This document shows positions 8,794 to 17,389 of a stretch of DNA of 64,000 nucleotides, in pieces. The stretch spans positions 1,054,001 through 1,118,000 of the forward strand of contig NZ_CP046027.1 of NCBI RefSeq assembly GCF_009671065.1, read 5' to 3'. Origin of the DNA: Neisseria brasiliensis (GTDB lineage Bacteria; Pseudomonadota; Gammaproteobacteria; Burkholderiales; Neisseriaceae). The stretch's first letter is position 1. Each line of letters opens with the position of its first letter. The position numbers and the translations under genes are program-made. Under the pieces are notes generated by a model. That model was given only the letters and a program-made list of their open reading frames with translations, ran no database searches and was not told where the DNA came from.

Positions 8794-9305
8794 GTGTGTA
8801 CTCCTACATAAAAAGGGGAAAATTTTCGATGGCTTGATTGTATCGTGAAATAAAACTACTACCTACGATTACATTTCACTACTTCAAAAATGTTTGATTT
8901 AAATAAATAAACAGTCAAATAAGGCCGTCTGAAAGAAACCTTGTTGGTAAAACAAAACATAAAAGAGGATACACCACTATAATTCAAAATTTATTAAAAT
9001 AAAAAGATGATTTTGATGATAGTTTGATTGTAGTGTGGATAAGTAAATAAATCAATGTAAAAACAAAATGATAGATTATCTATTATGCTGGGTTTAACCT
9101 TCGCTGAAACTGCATCACAAAATGGGATAAACTATCTGCTTCTTTTTTAATCTGTGGATAAGTGCATCTTTCTCCACCGATTACCCACTATTTTTCAGAC
9201 GGCCTATTGCGTTTTAATGAAATCATAAGTAAATACTATTAAAAATGATGGCTGATTGATTCATTTTTATCGTATTATCAAATTATTCATTATTGGAGAG
9301 CCATT
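8794..9305. other. Intergenic region between gapA and lpxC
   Basis: 512 bp, strongly AT-rich. It must carry the divergent promoters of gapA and lpxC. One direct uptake sequence lies near 8923 and one inverted copy near 9196. No open frame with a credible start or recognisable product was found. The lpxC ribosome site TTGGAGAG is at 9292-9299. Confidence 0.6.
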
Positions 9306-10223
9306 ATGTTACAAAGAACGCTTGCCAAATCCATCAGCGTCACCGGCGTCGGCCTGCATTCGGGCGAACGCGTTGCGCTGACCTTGCATCCCGCACCGGA
9401 AAACAGCGGCATTTCCTTTCGCCGCACCGATTTGAGCGGCGAGCAGGGCGAAATCATCAAACTCACGCCTTACTTAATCAACGATACTCGCTTGTCGTCC
9501 ACCGTGGTGACCGAAAACGGCGTGCGCGTCGGTACCATCGAACACATTATGTCTGCCTTATCCGCCTACGGTGTGGATAACGCCTTAATCGAGCTCAACG
9601 CGCCGGAAATCCCGATTATGGACGGCTCCAGCCTGCCGTTTATCTATCTATTGCAGGATGCCGGCATTGTTGATCAAAAAGCGCAAAAACGTTTCCTGCG
9701 AATTTTGAAGCCCGTAGAAGTCAAAGAAACCGGCAAATGGGTGCGCTTCACCCCTTACGAGGGCTTTAAAGTGACCTTGACCATCGAATTCGACCATCCC
9801 GTGTTCAACCGCAGCGCGCCGACTTTTGAAATCGATTTTGCCGGCAAATCATATGTGGACGAAATTGCCCGCGCCCGCACTTTCGGCTTTATGCAGGAAG
9901 TTGAGCTCATGCGCGCCCACAACCTCGGCTTGGGCGGCAACCTGACCAACGCCATCGTGATTGATGATGTGGATATCTTGAATCCGGAAGGTTTGCGCTA
10001 CCCCGATGAATTCGTGCGCCACAAAATTCTCGATGCCATCGGCGATTTATACATCGTCGGCCACCCGATTATCGGCGCATTCGAAGGCTACAAATCCGGC
10101 CACGCCATCAACAACGCCTTACTGCGTGCGATTTTGGCCGATGAAAGCAATTATGAGTGGGTAGAATTCAGCCACGAGGACGATTTACCAAGCGCGTTTC
10201 ACGAATTGCCGAGCGCGGCTTAA
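9306..10223 (+). CDS. lpxC: UDP-3-O-acyl-N-acetylglucosamine deacetylase
   Basis: Zinc enzyme for the committed step of lipid A synthesis, removing the acetyl group from UDP-3-O-acyl-GlcNAc. The 305-residue product begins MLQRTLAKSISVTGVGLHSG and shows the zinc site regions TIEHIMSALSAYGVDNA (His near residue 79) and RHKILDAIGDLYIVG (HKxxD, around residue 238), plus PIMDGSSLPF. It ends before an uptake-sequence terminator. In enterobacteria LpxC is controlled by FtsH proteolysis; nothing here shows how it is controlled. Confidence 0.97.
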   Translation: MLQRTLAKSISVTGVGLHSGERVALTLHPAPENSGISFRRTDLSGEQGEIIKLTPYLINDTRLSSTVVTENGVRVGTIEHIMSALSAYGVDNALIELNAPEIPIMDGSSLPFIYLLQDAGIVDQKAQKRFLRILKPVEVKETGKWVRFTPYEGFKVTLTIEFDHPVFNRSAPTFEIDFAGKSYVDEIARARTFGFMQEVELMRAHNLGLGGNLTNAIVIDDVDILNPEGLRYPDEFVRHKILDAIGDLYIVGHPIIGAFEGYKSGHAINNALLRAILADESNYEWVEFSHEDDLPSAFHELPSAA

Positions 10224-10242
10224 CGCTGAACACTTATCCACA

Positions 10243-10275
10243 AAAATGCCGTCTGAACATTTCAGACGGCATTTT
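10243..10275. terminator. lpxC terminator, ATGCCGTCTGAA type
   Basis: AAAATGCCGTCTGAA (10243-10257) pairs with TTCAGACGGCATTTT (10261-10275), a 15-bp stem with a CAT loop. It also serves the interrupted minus-strand membrane gene ending at 10278. Confidence 0.9.
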
Positions 10276-10277
10276 GT

Positions 10278-10451
10278 TTAAGCCACACCCATAAAGGAAA
10301 CAAAGATAGGCGCCAACGCACCCAAAAACAGAATGATTAACCACAACAGCAAATTATCTGCCACATAGCGCAGCAGTGCAAAATACGCCCACGCATACAC
10401 AAATAAAATAGCCGCCGCAAACAGGGTGCCAAATATAGTGCCTCCAGCAAA
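10278..10451 (-). pseudogene. C-terminal part of a membrane-protein gene split by the prophage
   Basis: The minus-strand frame encodes 57 residues to a TAA at 10280-10278: two hydrophobic helices (TIFGTLFAAAILFVYAWAY and LLLWLIILFLGALAPIFVSF) around a short RYVADN loop. It has no start of its own. It joins in frame to the 38-codon N-terminal part at 48385-48272 once the prophage and one CCCAGC copy are removed, giving about 95 residues with three or more membrane segments. The family is not recognised. The gene lies between lpxC and ggt in the uninterrupted chromosome. Confidence 0.85.
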
Positions 10452-10457
10452 CCCAGC
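10452..10457. repeat. Left target-site duplication CCCAGC
   Basis: CCCAGC here is repeated exactly at 48272-48277, directly outside the two TG...CA ends of the prophage. Six base pairs is one more than the 5 bp made by Mu itself. Confidence 0.92.
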
Positions 10458-10552
10458 TGAAACCCATTGAGATAAATATATAGACTCTGTGAGATAAATG
10501 GGATGAGGCGGGCTGAAATGGGTTTTGGTGGGATTGGATTTGTGAAATAGTG
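10458..10552 (+). promoter_or_regulatory. Left prophage end with transposase-site-like boxes
   Basis: GATAAAT occurs at 10471 and again at 10493, exactly 22 bp apart, each preceded by TGA. A related TGTGAAATAG lies at 10541. The right end has the same pair at the same 22-bp spacing, read inward. Repeated roughly 22-bp transposase sites are known at Mu-type ends; binding here is inferred. Confidence 0.7.
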
Positions 10553-10574
10553 TTGCACAGGGTGTAATGAAAAT

Positions 10575-10597
10575 AAACGGGCAGATTTTGCCCGTTT
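10575..10597. terminator. Bidirectional terminator at the end of the left-arm late operon
   Basis: AAACGGGCA (10575-10583) pairs with TGCCCGTTT (10589-10597), with a T-run on both sides. It stops the minus-strand head operon just before the phage end. Confidence 0.85.
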
Positions 10598-10621
10598 TTG
10601 CTTCCTAAGCCCCTTGCTTTT

Positions 10622-11062
10622 TTAGAGACCTGCTTTGAGTGATTCGAGCGCGATATCGATGATTCTTTTATCGGCTCCGTTTTGGAGTTGGCCGCTGCCG
10701 TTGATGGGGAGGTATGGTCTGGCTGGGATGGTGACTTTTCTGCCGCGTCCGGCTTGGCCGCCGAGATGGTGGATGGCGGCATAGGGTTTGTTGCTGCCGA
10801 TACGAGTGAAGTCGTTGCCGACTTGGGTGGAAATACTGGCGGCAAGTTGGCCGGTCAGTTGCAGGGTTTTGCCGCCTTGCGCTGCGCGTTTGCTTTGTGG
10901 CCATTTATCGCCGCCGAAACTCTCATTCTCGAAGTTTTCTTCCGTGAGTGAGGTCATTTCGGTGGCCACGGCTCTCATCATTTTACGTGAGTGGCCTAGA
11001 TTGGTTAACAGCTGGCTCAAGCTGCGGTCTACTGATTTTGAGTCTAGGTTGATTTCAATCAT
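10622..11062 (-). CDS. Virion morphogenesis protein, Mu gpG-like
   Basis: Tail-completion/virion morphogenesis family (Phage_tail_S type), 146 residues from ATG 11062. The frame is open further upstream, but only this start gives the family N-terminus MIEINLDSKSVDRSLSQLL. The region RIGSNKPYAAIHHLGGQAGRGRKV followed by IPARPYLP near the C-terminus is the family hallmark. It is the last gene of the left-arm operon, 2 nt after the F-like gene, and is followed by a strong hairpin. In Mu, G follows F and precedes protease I; here the next gene would be outside the phage. Confidence 0.85.
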   Translation of the reverse strand: MIEINLDSKSVDRSLSQLLTNLGHSRKMMRAVATEMTSLTEENFENESFGGDKWPQSKRAAQGGKTLQLTGQLAASISTQVGNDFTRIGSNKPYAAIHHLGGQAGRGRKVTIPARPYLPINGSGQLQNGADKRIIDIALESLKAGL

Positions 11063-11064
11063 GG

Positions 11065-11970
11065 TCAGCCTTTCAGGATTTTTTGCACCCATGCTAAATC
11101 GGCGGCAGACAAAGCTGCTTTGAATTTGGCATTGCCCATCATGATTTTCAGCGCGATTCGGGCGATGTCGGGGTGGACGGCGTGGGCTTTTTGAACGGCA
11201 ACCGAAGCCATGCGTGAGAGCATGGTTTGACCTTGGTTGGCATTGAAACCTGCGCTCGGTGCGACAAATTTGCCGTCGATACGCAAGCCGGTGCGTTGGG
11301 CGTAGCGGGCTTCGCCTGTGTATTCGTTGCTGCCGATGTCGACTGTTTGGGTTTCGAGGGTCGGGCTGGGCAAGGCGCGGCTTTCGCCTGCTGCGCGGGA
11401 CAAGGGGCGCACGCGGCAGCGGCAGCGGAAATCGAGTGGCGGATACATGGTATTCCAAACCGGGTCGGTGGCGGCATAGACGCGACCGTGCATGCGGCGG
11501 TGACTGTCGCGGGTGCGGCTGTCGTTGATGGCGACATATTGCCAATACGGATGCGTATCGACCGAGTCCATCATCTCCGCATAGCGTCCGGCCATGTAGG
11601 CCGACTGCATGTTGGTCAGGTAGATGGTTTTCAGTCGATGCGGGCTGCCGAGCTGAACGGTTTGGGCTTCGCCGGTATCCGGATTGGTTGCTTGGGTGCG
11701 CCCCCACCAGCCTTTGCTTTGCAATACCGGTGTGAGTGTTTTTTGGAACTGTTCCAGCGTTTGGCCGGTCTCGGCGGCGTTGACAACGGCGCGATAAATA
11801 TCATTGGCCACGTCCATGCCTGCGGTTTTGGCCACGGTGAACGCGGTGGCGTGGGCATCGTCGAGCATATCCTGCCAGTCCCACGACACAGCCACGCCTT
11901 TTTGCTTCAAGTATTCGACCGCTGCTTCCGGCTCTAGGCCGAAAATTGCCTTGATGTCTTCCGGATTCAT
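11065..11970 (-). CDS. Mu gpF-like minor head protein
   Basis: Phage head morphogenesis protein of the Mu F/SPP1 gp7 family, 301 residues. The C-terminal half carries the diagnostic pattern NDSRTRDSHRRMHGRVYAATDPVW followed by PPLDFRCRCRVRPLS (around residues 155-205), which contains the family's conserved R-C-R-C element. It is thought to sit at the portal and help head assembly. The start overlaps the portal stop codon (ATGA-type coupling). Confidence 0.93.
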   Translation of the reverse strand: MNPEDIKAIFGLEPEAAVEYLKQKGVAVSWDWQDMLDDAHATAFTVAKTAGMDVANDIYRAVVNAAETGQTLEQFQKTLTPVLQSKGWWGRTQATNPDTGEAQTVQLGSPHRLKTIYLTNMQSAYMAGRYAEMMDSVDTHPYWQYVAINDSRTRDSHRRMHGRVYAATDPVWNTMYPPLDFRCRCRVRPLSRAAGESRALPSPTLETQTVDIGSNEYTGEARYAQRTGLRIDGKFVAPSAGFNANQGQTMLSRMASVAVQKAHAVHPDIARIALKIMMGNAKFKAALSAADLAWVQKILKG

Positions 11971-13442
11971 CAGCTCATCTCCTGCGCCGCTTCAATGCGG
12001 CCGACCAAACCGGACAGGAAAATCACACGCGCCAGCTCGTTTTGCAAGGCGGTGTCATCCATATTCGGGAACTGCTCGGCCAAGCGGTCGAGAATATTGT
12101 CTTCGGTTTCGCCGCGCTGCAAATCCTGCACCAATAAGGCAGTCAAGTCGCGGCCTTGTTGGTTCAGACGGCCTGCATTGGGCGCGAGCGTGTCTAAAAT
12201 CAAGCCCGCATCGGTTTCTGCGCCGTCCCAACCTTCGGCAAAGTCAGCAGCGGTCGGGGTAATGGCATCTTCTTCAACAATATCGCCGTCTTCCAATCCA
12301 TAGGTGCGCTTCCAGTATTGGGAAGTGAATTTCACCCCTGCGCCGGACAACATATTGTCGCGCTCGGCACGCTCTTTCGTGCCTGCTTCTTCATTCTCAA
12401 ACAGCTCGAATTTTGGGCAAACCACATCGCCGAAATTCAGCGATACCACCCATTCAATCAGCTCGTTAAACGCCGCTTCGACAATACGGCGGTCGCTGTC
12501 GCGGATGTCGTCGGCGATTTCCAAGCCTGCGCTGGCACTGGCATGGTTGGTTTCTTTGTCGGTGGTTTGGTCTTGGCCAAGCAAGGCGATGTTGATGCCG
12601 GATTTGCACTCTTTCAGCAGTTTCTCGAAAGCATCTACTGATGATGATTTGCCGCTGGCTTCGTGGATTTCGACGCTGGAATCGTTCGGAATCGTGCCGA
12701 CGGAATTGCTGATTAAGGCTTCCAACGCGTCAAGCAGCTTTTCGGTGTCGCTGTGGGTGTTGGAGCGCGGCTCTTTACCAATCAACCATGGCGCGCCGTA
12801 TTTTTCGGTGAAACTCACCCAGAATTTCAGGCCGCCGCGCTTGAAAGTGACCAGCCAAAACACCAAGCCCAAATCACCCAAACCGTAGGGATTAAGATAG
12901 TCGTCTTCATGACGTGGGCAAAGGAATTTATAAGGCGGCAGCGGCTCTTGGCTCAAGCCGTTTTCGGTGAAAATCAATTCGCGCTCATCATTGAAAGCAA
13001 ACCACTCTTGCGGCTTGGCCACAATTTCAGACGGCAGCCATTGACTGCCTTTCTGCCAGATAATTTCAATCGGTTGATAACCGAAAAAAGCGGCATTCAT
13101 GATGTCTTTGCAAAATTTATACACATCAACATCAGCAACCAGCCAATTTTCGACAAAATCCAATACACGCTCATCGACTTCATCGCCACTTAATTTCCAA
13201 TCCAAGCGGGCAACGGCGGCTTTTCGTCGGCGCACGAAGCTGCCGACCAGCTCATCGCGCAACAATTCGCGGTAAACCGAGATTTGCTTGCCCATCTTGC
13301 GCAAAATCGGGTCGGGATTGGGCAGCCAGCCGCCGAAACCGTTTAAAAACTGACGGGAGACAGCGATATGGCCGGTCAAATCTTCGGGCTTGAAAGTGAT
13401 GTTTTGACCATTCAATTTGAGTTTGAGATGCGATTTTTTCAT
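11970..13442 (-). CDS. Portal protein, DUF935 (Mu gp29-like)
   Basis: Portal protein forming the dodecameric DNA gate at one head vertex. The 490-residue protein matches DUF935: N-terminal basic part, DPILRKMGKQISVYRELLRDELVGSFVRRRKAAV, the GYQPIEIIW segment and NPYGLGDLGLVFWLVTFKRGG with WVSFTEKYGAPWLIGK in the centre. It lies between terminase and the F-like gene, as in Mu, and is translationally coupled to F. An uptake sequence falls just upstream of its start. Confidence 0.93.
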   Translation of the reverse strand: MKKSHLKLKLNGQNITFKPEDLTGHIAVSRQFLNGFGGWLPNPDPILRKMGKQISVYRELLRDELVGSFVRRRKAAVARLDWKLSGDEVDERVLDFVENWLVADVDVYKFCKDIMNAAFFGYQPIEIIWQKGSQWLPSEIVAKPQEWFAFNDERELIFTENGLSQEPLPPYKFLCPRHEDDYLNPYGLGDLGLVFWLVTFKRGGLKFWVSFTEKYGAPWLIGKEPRSNTHSDTEKLLDALEALISNSVGTIPNDSSVEIHEASGKSSSVDAFEKLLKECKSGINIALLGQDQTTDKETNHASASAGLEIADDIRDSDRRIVEAAFNELIEWVVSLNFGDVVCPKFELFENEEAGTKERAERDNMLSGAGVKFTSQYWKRTYGLEDGDIVEEDAITPTAADFAEGWDGAETDAGLILDTLAPNAGRLNQQGRDLTALLVQDLQRGETEDNILDRLAEQFPNMDDTALQNELARVIFLSGLVGRIEAAQEMS

Positions 13443-13464
13443 GTGATTCTCTTTTCAGACGGCC

Positions 13465-14979
13465 TTAAAAGCCTTGCGTGATTCGGCTGCGGCGTTTGAT
13501 TTTTCGGCTGGCCACGCGTACTGGCCCGGCATTCAGCTCTCGACTCGCGTAATGCGCCAACACCAAGGCAATCGCCGCGTCGCCGTGGCGTTTTCTGCCG
13601 TCTTGCCCTTTGGTTCGCGTGTCGGGAATGCGCGGCACACCTTTGACCAATTCGAACGCACGCAGGTCGGCCAAGATGTCTTCATCGCGCGGCAAGCCGT
13701 CGAGCGTGCCGTCTTCTAGTGCGGCTTTGAACGGCGCGGTGTGGCTGCGGTACCAGTTTTCAGACAGCATCACAGCTTCCACGACTTCGGCACCGAAGGC
13801 ATCGCGCATGGCTTCGGCCAGCGATTGGCCGTTGCCGCGTGCGTCCAAGGCCGCGCCGCGTAAATTCGGCAAGCCGTGCAGCAGGTGCTTCATGATTTGC
13901 TCTTGCTGGGCAAACGGCATATTGCCTAACTCTAAGATAAACGGCGGTTTTAAAATCAGGTCTTTGCTTTGCAAGAGCGGCACGATCACGGTTCGGTCAC
14001 CGCTTCGGGCAAAGTCTTCGCCGACAAAGGAAACGCGGGTTTTGTCCAAGCCATCCAACAAGGGTTGCAGCTCATCGGCAATCCAGTCGGCCACTTCACG
14101 GGCGCGGCGCGGTTCGGGTAACAGGCCGAAATCGTCGGTTTGGTCGTAACGGATAACCGGCGCGTATGGGGTCATGCGGCTTTCAATCAGCGCACGGTTC
14201 AGCCATTTGCCGCCGCCGTTTTTCGGGATGCAGTCCAACTCTTCGGACGCATCTTCGCCGTAAAAATCGCGAATTTCTTTACACCACGCGGCTTCGCCGT
14301 CGGCAGACCATTCTTTGCCTAAACGCAGGCAAATGCGTTGATACAAGCCTTGCTCAACGGCTTCATCAAACGGGATGCGGTGGACGGAGTATGGTTTTTT
14401 ACCGGCGCGGACATCTTCAATCAGCTCATTGAACGGATTATCCACACCATCGTGGGTGGAGATGATGTGTACCTGTCCGCCCCACATCAGCAAGGCCATC
14501 GCCGCTTTAAGCAACTCCCCAAGCTGCTCGTGGAAGGCGGCCTCATCAATAATCACACGGCCTTGTTTACCGCGAAGGTTGGACGGACGGCTGGATAAGG
14601 CGGTAATGCGGTAGCCCGAGGCAAAGCGGATAACAAATGCCAAAACCGACTGGCGGTCGTCGCCTTCGACAAACACTTCCTCGGTTTCTTCAATCTCGCC
14701 TGCCGCCAGCTGGTAGTGCTTCGCCCAGCCCGCGCAGTCGCGGATAAACTCTAAAGCCATGTCTTTGTTATAGCCGATATACCATGCGTCCATGCCTTTG
14801 GCCGACGCTGCCAGCAATGCGGTATCTGCCGCTTCGCCCCAGCTCAAACCGATACGGCGCGATTTCTCGCACAGCTTGACGGGCGACTGGTCGGCGCACC
14901 ATGCCTGCTGATACGGCAGCAAGACCGCAGGTGTGCGGTCTTCGGATTGGGTTTGTGTTTTGCTTTCAGACGGCCTCAT
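13465..14979 (-). CDS. Terminase large subunit, Mu gp28-like
   Basis: DNA-packaging ATPase/nuclease, 504 residues. Visible elements are the adenine/Walker A-like region KLCEKSRRIGLSWGEAADTAL (about residue 37), Walker B-like GRVIIDEAAFHEQ (about 136-148), and nuclease-type acidic residues in VSFVGEDFARSGDRT and GAALDARGNGQSLAEAM. The coding region starts with ATG fused to an AG uptake sequence, encoding MRPSES. ATGA overlaps the gp27-like gene upstream. It works with the portal to fill heads, cutting beyond the prophage ends in Mu. Confidence 0.93.
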   Translation of the reverse strand: MRPSESKTQTQSEDRTPAVLLPYQQAWCADQSPVKLCEKSRRIGLSWGEAADTALLAASAKGMDAWYIGYNKDMALEFIRDCAGWAKHYQLAAGEIEETEEVFVEGDDRQSVLAFVIRFASGYRITALSSRPSNLRGKQGRVIIDEAAFHEQLGELLKAAMALLMWGGQVHIISTHDGVDNPFNELIEDVRAGKKPYSVHRIPFDEAVEQGLYQRICLRLGKEWSADGEAAWCKEIRDFYGEDASEELDCIPKNGGGKWLNRALIESRMTPYAPVIRYDQTDDFGLLPEPRRAREVADWIADELQPLLDGLDKTRVSFVGEDFARSGDRTVIVPLLQSKDLILKPPFILELGNMPFAQQEQIMKHLLHGLPNLRGAALDARGNGQSLAEAMRDAFGAEVVEAVMLSENWYRSHTAPFKAALEDGTLDGLPRDEDILADLRAFELVKGVPRIPDTRTKGQDGRKRHGDAAIALVLAHYASRELNAGPVRVASRKIKRRSRITQGF

Positions 14980-15521
14980 GATGCAATCCCCAAAATATGT
15001 TTGCGGATGGCCTCTACCGATTCTTCAGACAGGCCGCCTTTCTTGGCCTGTTTGGCCACGTCTTCCGCTGCTGCCTGCACTTTGGCCTTAACCTTGGCCT
15101 GATACTCTTTCAGGCGGGTGCTGGCGGAAATCAAGCCGCTGATTTTCTTCGCACCTTCGGCCATCACGCCGAAACGGTCGAGCGCGTTTAGCTCTTCGTT
15201 GTCCATTTCGCCGATTTGCACCAACGCATCGAACAGTTCGGTTTGCAGCATGGCCATCAAGGCTTCGCTGCGGGTGTCGCCTTCATCGGACGCACCTTCG
15301 GCAATCAGGCGTGCGGCTTCGGTGCTGGATTTGATGGCGGCAAAGCGGCGTTGTACTTTTTGGCCGTAGCGGTGCGCCGCCGAGCGGCTGATTTCGTAGC
15401 CCTGCGCCTGCAGCCATTCGGCTATGGCCTGATAATCCGAAAAGCCGTTTTCAACGAGTTTGCGTTCAAACTCGTGGCGGACGGCTTCGGGTAGTTTTTC
15501 AATCGTGCTGCGTTGCGCCAT
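14976..15521 (-). CDS. DUF3486 protein, Mu gp27-like (terminase small subunit candidate)
   Basis: 181 residues from ATG 15521, chosen because GGAG lies 7 nt upstream; a GTG at 15533 is possible. The N-terminus MAQRSTIEKLPEAVRHEFERKL is the DUF3486 signature, followed by a helix-turn-helix-like part with QGYEISRSAAHRYGQKVQ. Its place directly upstream of the large terminase suggests DNA recognition for packaging. A shortened paralogue of the first 70 residues lies beside the repressor at 19942-20205. Confidence 0.9.
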   Translation of the reverse strand: MAQRSTIEKLPEAVRHEFERKLVENGFSDYQAIAEWLQAQGYEISRSAAHRYGQKVQRRFAAIKSSTEAARLIAEGASDEGDTRSEALMAMLQTELFDALVQIGEMDNEELNALDRFGVMAEGAKKISGLISASTRLKEYQAKVKAKVQAAAEDVAKQAKKGGLSEESVEAIRKHILGIAS

Positions 15522-15523
15522 GT

Positions 15524-15841
15524 CTAGCTCCACACTTTTTCAGGGCGGGCAATACCGGCACGGCAATCGACCGTGTATTCGGCAATGTCCACGCCCAAGC
15601 TGGTCAAATCGGCAAACCACAGGCCGTGTGGCGTTTTGTTGAGCTCCACCAGCTTGCGGTCGGCCAGATAGTCGAGCTGCTGGCGCAATTCCAGCGCGGT
15701 GGTTTGCGGGTAAATCGCATTCATGATGTCCAATAAAAACACTTCGCTGGTGGTGTGCGGACGGGCTTTGTTTAAGGTGTTGAGAATGTTCCAGCGCATA
15801 CCTTCACGGCGTTGCTTGGCCATCAATTCTTGACTGATCAT
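15524..15841 (-). CDS. Mu gp26-like protein, winged-helix candidate
   Basis: 105 residues, in the position of Mu gp26, overlapping the preceding gene by 4 nt and ending 3 nt before the DUF3486 start. The centre reads TTALELRQQLDYLADRKLVELN, the look of a winged-helix recognition segment, and the C-terminus ends with LTSLGVDIAEYTVDCRAGIARP. This resembles the VpaChn25_0724 family of Mu-like phages. The role in packaging or head assembly is unknown. Confidence 0.75.
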   Translation of the reverse strand: MISQELMAKQRREGMRWNILNTLNKARPHTTSEVFLLDIMNAIYPQTTALELRQQLDYLADRKLVELNKTPHGLWFADLTSLGVDIAEYTVDCRAGIARPEKVWS

Positions 15842-16158
15842 TTTTGCTGACGCTCCATTTTGTAGATTTCGGTGAGCTTGTCGACCACGTTGTCGAGCTT
15901 GGCCTCCAATACCACCTGATTGCGGATGTAGTCTTCCCGCAAAACATAGGTCATCGGCAGACTGGCACTAAATTCGCCGAGCTGCTTTTCCATGAGTTCG
16001 ACTTTGCCTTGCAGGCGTTCCTGCTGTTTTTGGCGTTCGTCCTGCTGCGCCTGAAATTGCGCCAGCAACATTTTGCCGAAGCCCCAGCACACGCCGAGAA
16101 AGCTCAATAAAAAGCCGACGAGCTGCCAAAATTCGATTTTGATAAATGTTTTTTCCAT
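15838..16158 (-). CDS. DUF2730-like membrane-anchored coiled-coil protein (Mu gp25 position)
   Basis: 106 residues: a single N-terminal membrane helix (about residues 9-30, FWQLVGFLLSFLGVCWGFGKML), a Gln/Glu-rich helix (QAQQDERQKQQERLQGKVE) and a C-terminal amphipathic helix. This matches the small membrane proteins placed before gp26-gp27 in Mu-like phages. It overlaps the next gene by 4 nt. The function is not known. Confidence 0.75.
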   Translation of the reverse strand: MEKTFIKIEFWQLVGFLLSFLGVCWGFGKMLLAQFQAQQDERQKQQERLQGKVELMEKQLGEFSASLPMTYVLREDYIRNQVVLEAKLDNVVDKLTEIYKMERQQK

Positions 16159-16160
16159 AA

Positions 16161-16373
16161 CTAGCCGGGGAAACCTTTCTCAAAATATTCTTGGCAAACC
16201 ACGCAGCGTGTGCAGCCGATTACGGCATGGCGACGGGCTTCGGGAATCGGCTCGCCGCAGTCGTCGCAGTAATAATTGCTGACGGTGGCCGTGGTTTTGT
16301 CTTGCTGCTTATAGAGTGCCTCTTCCAAATACAAGGCTTCGAGTTCAGACGCTTTGTCGCAAATATCAGTCAT
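16161..16373 (-). CDS. TraR/DksA-type C4 zinc finger protein
   Basis: 70 residues with the finger CDDCGEPIPEARRHAV followed by CTRCVVC (cysteines at roughly 36, 39, 54 and 57), the short TraR/DksA form common in Mu- and P2-like phages. Family members bind the RNA polymerase secondary channel and alter transcription, so a role in redirecting host polymerase at late times is plausible. It lies inside the lysis-head operon, overlapping Rz1 by 8 nt. Confidence 0.88.
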   Translation of the reverse strand: MTDICDKASELEALYLEEALYKQQDKTTATVSNYYCDDCGEPIPEARRHAVIGCTRCVVCQEYFEKGFPG

Positions 16374-16653
16374 GTTTCAGACGGCCTTTTTCATACCATG
16401 CCTGCCAACCGAAAACCTGCGCTTCCAATTTTTGGCAATACGCGCCATAGACCACGGCATGATTTAAGAGTTGTTCGGGTGAGCCGCCACTCAGACGCTC
16501 GGGGCGTTCATGAATGAGCAGCAGTTCGGAAGAGACAGGCGGAATTTCCGCCACGGTAACGGTTTTAATCGTGGCCGATGGCGCGGTTGTAGAGTTGCAC
16601 GCTGTCAGCACCAATGCCGTTAAAACGGCTGCCGTCTTTTTGTACGGTTTCAT
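16366..16653 (-). CDS. Rz1-like outer-membrane spanin lipoprotein
   Basis: 95 residues from ATG 16653. A lipobox LVLTAC places the lipidated cysteine at residue 19, followed by a proline/serine-rich stretch (EIPPVSSELL). The gene starts inside the Rz-like gene in another frame, overlapping by 89 nt, the classic Rz/Rz1 layout. It pairs with the inner spanin to fuse the inner and outer membranes at lysis. A longer frame upstream is only the overlap. Confidence 0.85.
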   Translation of the reverse strand: MKPYKKTAAVLTALVLTACNSTTAPSATIKTVTVAEIPPVSSELLLIHERPERLSGGSPEQLLNHAVVYGAYCQKLEAQVFGWQAWYEKGRLKHD

Positions 16654-16960
16654 CAATCTGCTTCTCCAGTTGCGCTGCTTGGCGGTCGATTTGCTGATAG
16701 GCTGCTGCCAAATCGCGGCTTTGCGCTTGGGCGAAATCGATCCACTTCTGCTTTTCATCGGCAGCGGCTTTGAGCTTTTCGGTATAAAGCTGTTCGGCGG
16801 CCAAGGCCGAAGCCTGATAGGTGGCGATGATTTCGGCTTTGCCGGTTTCCGCCTGTTTTGCCGCGGCCTGATAGCCGCAGAAATACAGAGCCAATACCGC
16901 CGCTACCAGCAGCAAAGTTGAAATCAAGGTCTGCCACACAGGGCTAAGCGTTTTCCACAT
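16565..16960 (-). CDS. Rz-like inner-membrane spanin
   Basis: 131 residues: N-terminal membrane helix (about residues 9-31, WQTLISTLLLVAAVLALYFCGY) and a long periplasmic coiled coil (AEIIATYQASALAAEQLYTEKL onward, rich in Ala, Gln and Lys). It overlaps Rz1 at the 3' end and the holin-like gene by 17 nt at the 5' end. It completes lysis after endolysin action. Confidence 0.83.
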   Translation of the reverse strand: MWKTLSPVWQTLISTLLLVAAVLALYFCGYQAAAKQAETGKAEIIATYQASALAAEQLYTEKLKAAADEKQKWIDFAQAQSRDLAAAYQQIDRQAAQLEKQIDETVQKDGSRFNGIGADSVQLYNRAIGHD

Positions 16961-17201
16961 CGTCTTTCCCTTTATTGATTGCGGCTACCTGCGGAACCGC
17001 CGCAATACCGCGTTTAATTAAGGCGTAGCCGCCGACCATCGCACCATAAGCCCACCACAGCCACTCGGGTGCATCCATTGTTTGGGCGAATTTAACGGTC
17101 ATCACCGCACCGGCCACGTTTGCCCACAACTTGGTGTGGGAGATGTGGCCGGTGGCCGGATTGGTGACCAAGCCGCTCAGCCATTTCAGAAACTTCATCA
17201 T
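16944..17201 (-). CDS. Small holin-like membrane protein
   Basis: 85 residues, two hydrophobic segments (around 27-41, LWANVAGAVMTVKFA, and 47-66, WLWWAYGAMVGGYALIKRGI). It lies between endolysin and spanins, where Mu-like phages keep holin or DUF2644-type genes. ATGA overlap with the upstream basic peptide gene suggests coupled translation. Holin activity is inferred only from position and topology. Confidence 0.65.
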   Translation of the reverse strand: MMKFLKWLSGLVTNPATGHISHTKLWANVAGAVMTVKFAQTMDAPEWLWWAYGAMVGGYALIKRGIAAVPQVAAINKGKDDVENA

Positions 17202-17380
17202 TTTTTCAGACGGCCTTTCTTTTTACGCGCGGCACGTTTGGCTGCGGCCACGCCCGATTTGCCATAACGCAAACTTGGGTGTTGGCGGATTTGGCCAACC
17301 GAGGCACGTTTGATTTTGAGATCGGCGGGAAAGGTATCGGCCATCATGGACATCGTTAAGGCCATCAAGGTTTTCTTCAT
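17198..17380 (-). CDS. Small basic protein in the lysis operon
   Basis: 60 residues, very basic at the C-terminus (AAAKRAARKKKGRLKK), where the last codons coincide with an uptake sequence. It starts 9 nt after the lysozyme stop and overlaps the holin-like gene by 4 nt. No family is recognised. The tight spacing supports a real gene. Confidence 0.6.
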   Translation of the reverse strand: MKKTLMALTMSMMADTFPADLKIKRASVGQIRQHPSLRYGKSGVAAAKRAARKKKGRLKK

Positions 17381-17389
17381 GATTTGTCC

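Noticed and set aside
10337..10558. 73-codon minus-strand frame across the left prophage junction
   Set aside because: It crosses the phage end and the duplication, lacks a ribosome site, and lies in a different frame from the host membrane-protein remnant that rejoins across the prophage.
11063..11707. Long upstream extension of the G-like frame
   Set aside because: It is the shadow of the F-like gene, rich in Pro, Arg and His; the family N-terminus begins at ATG 11062.
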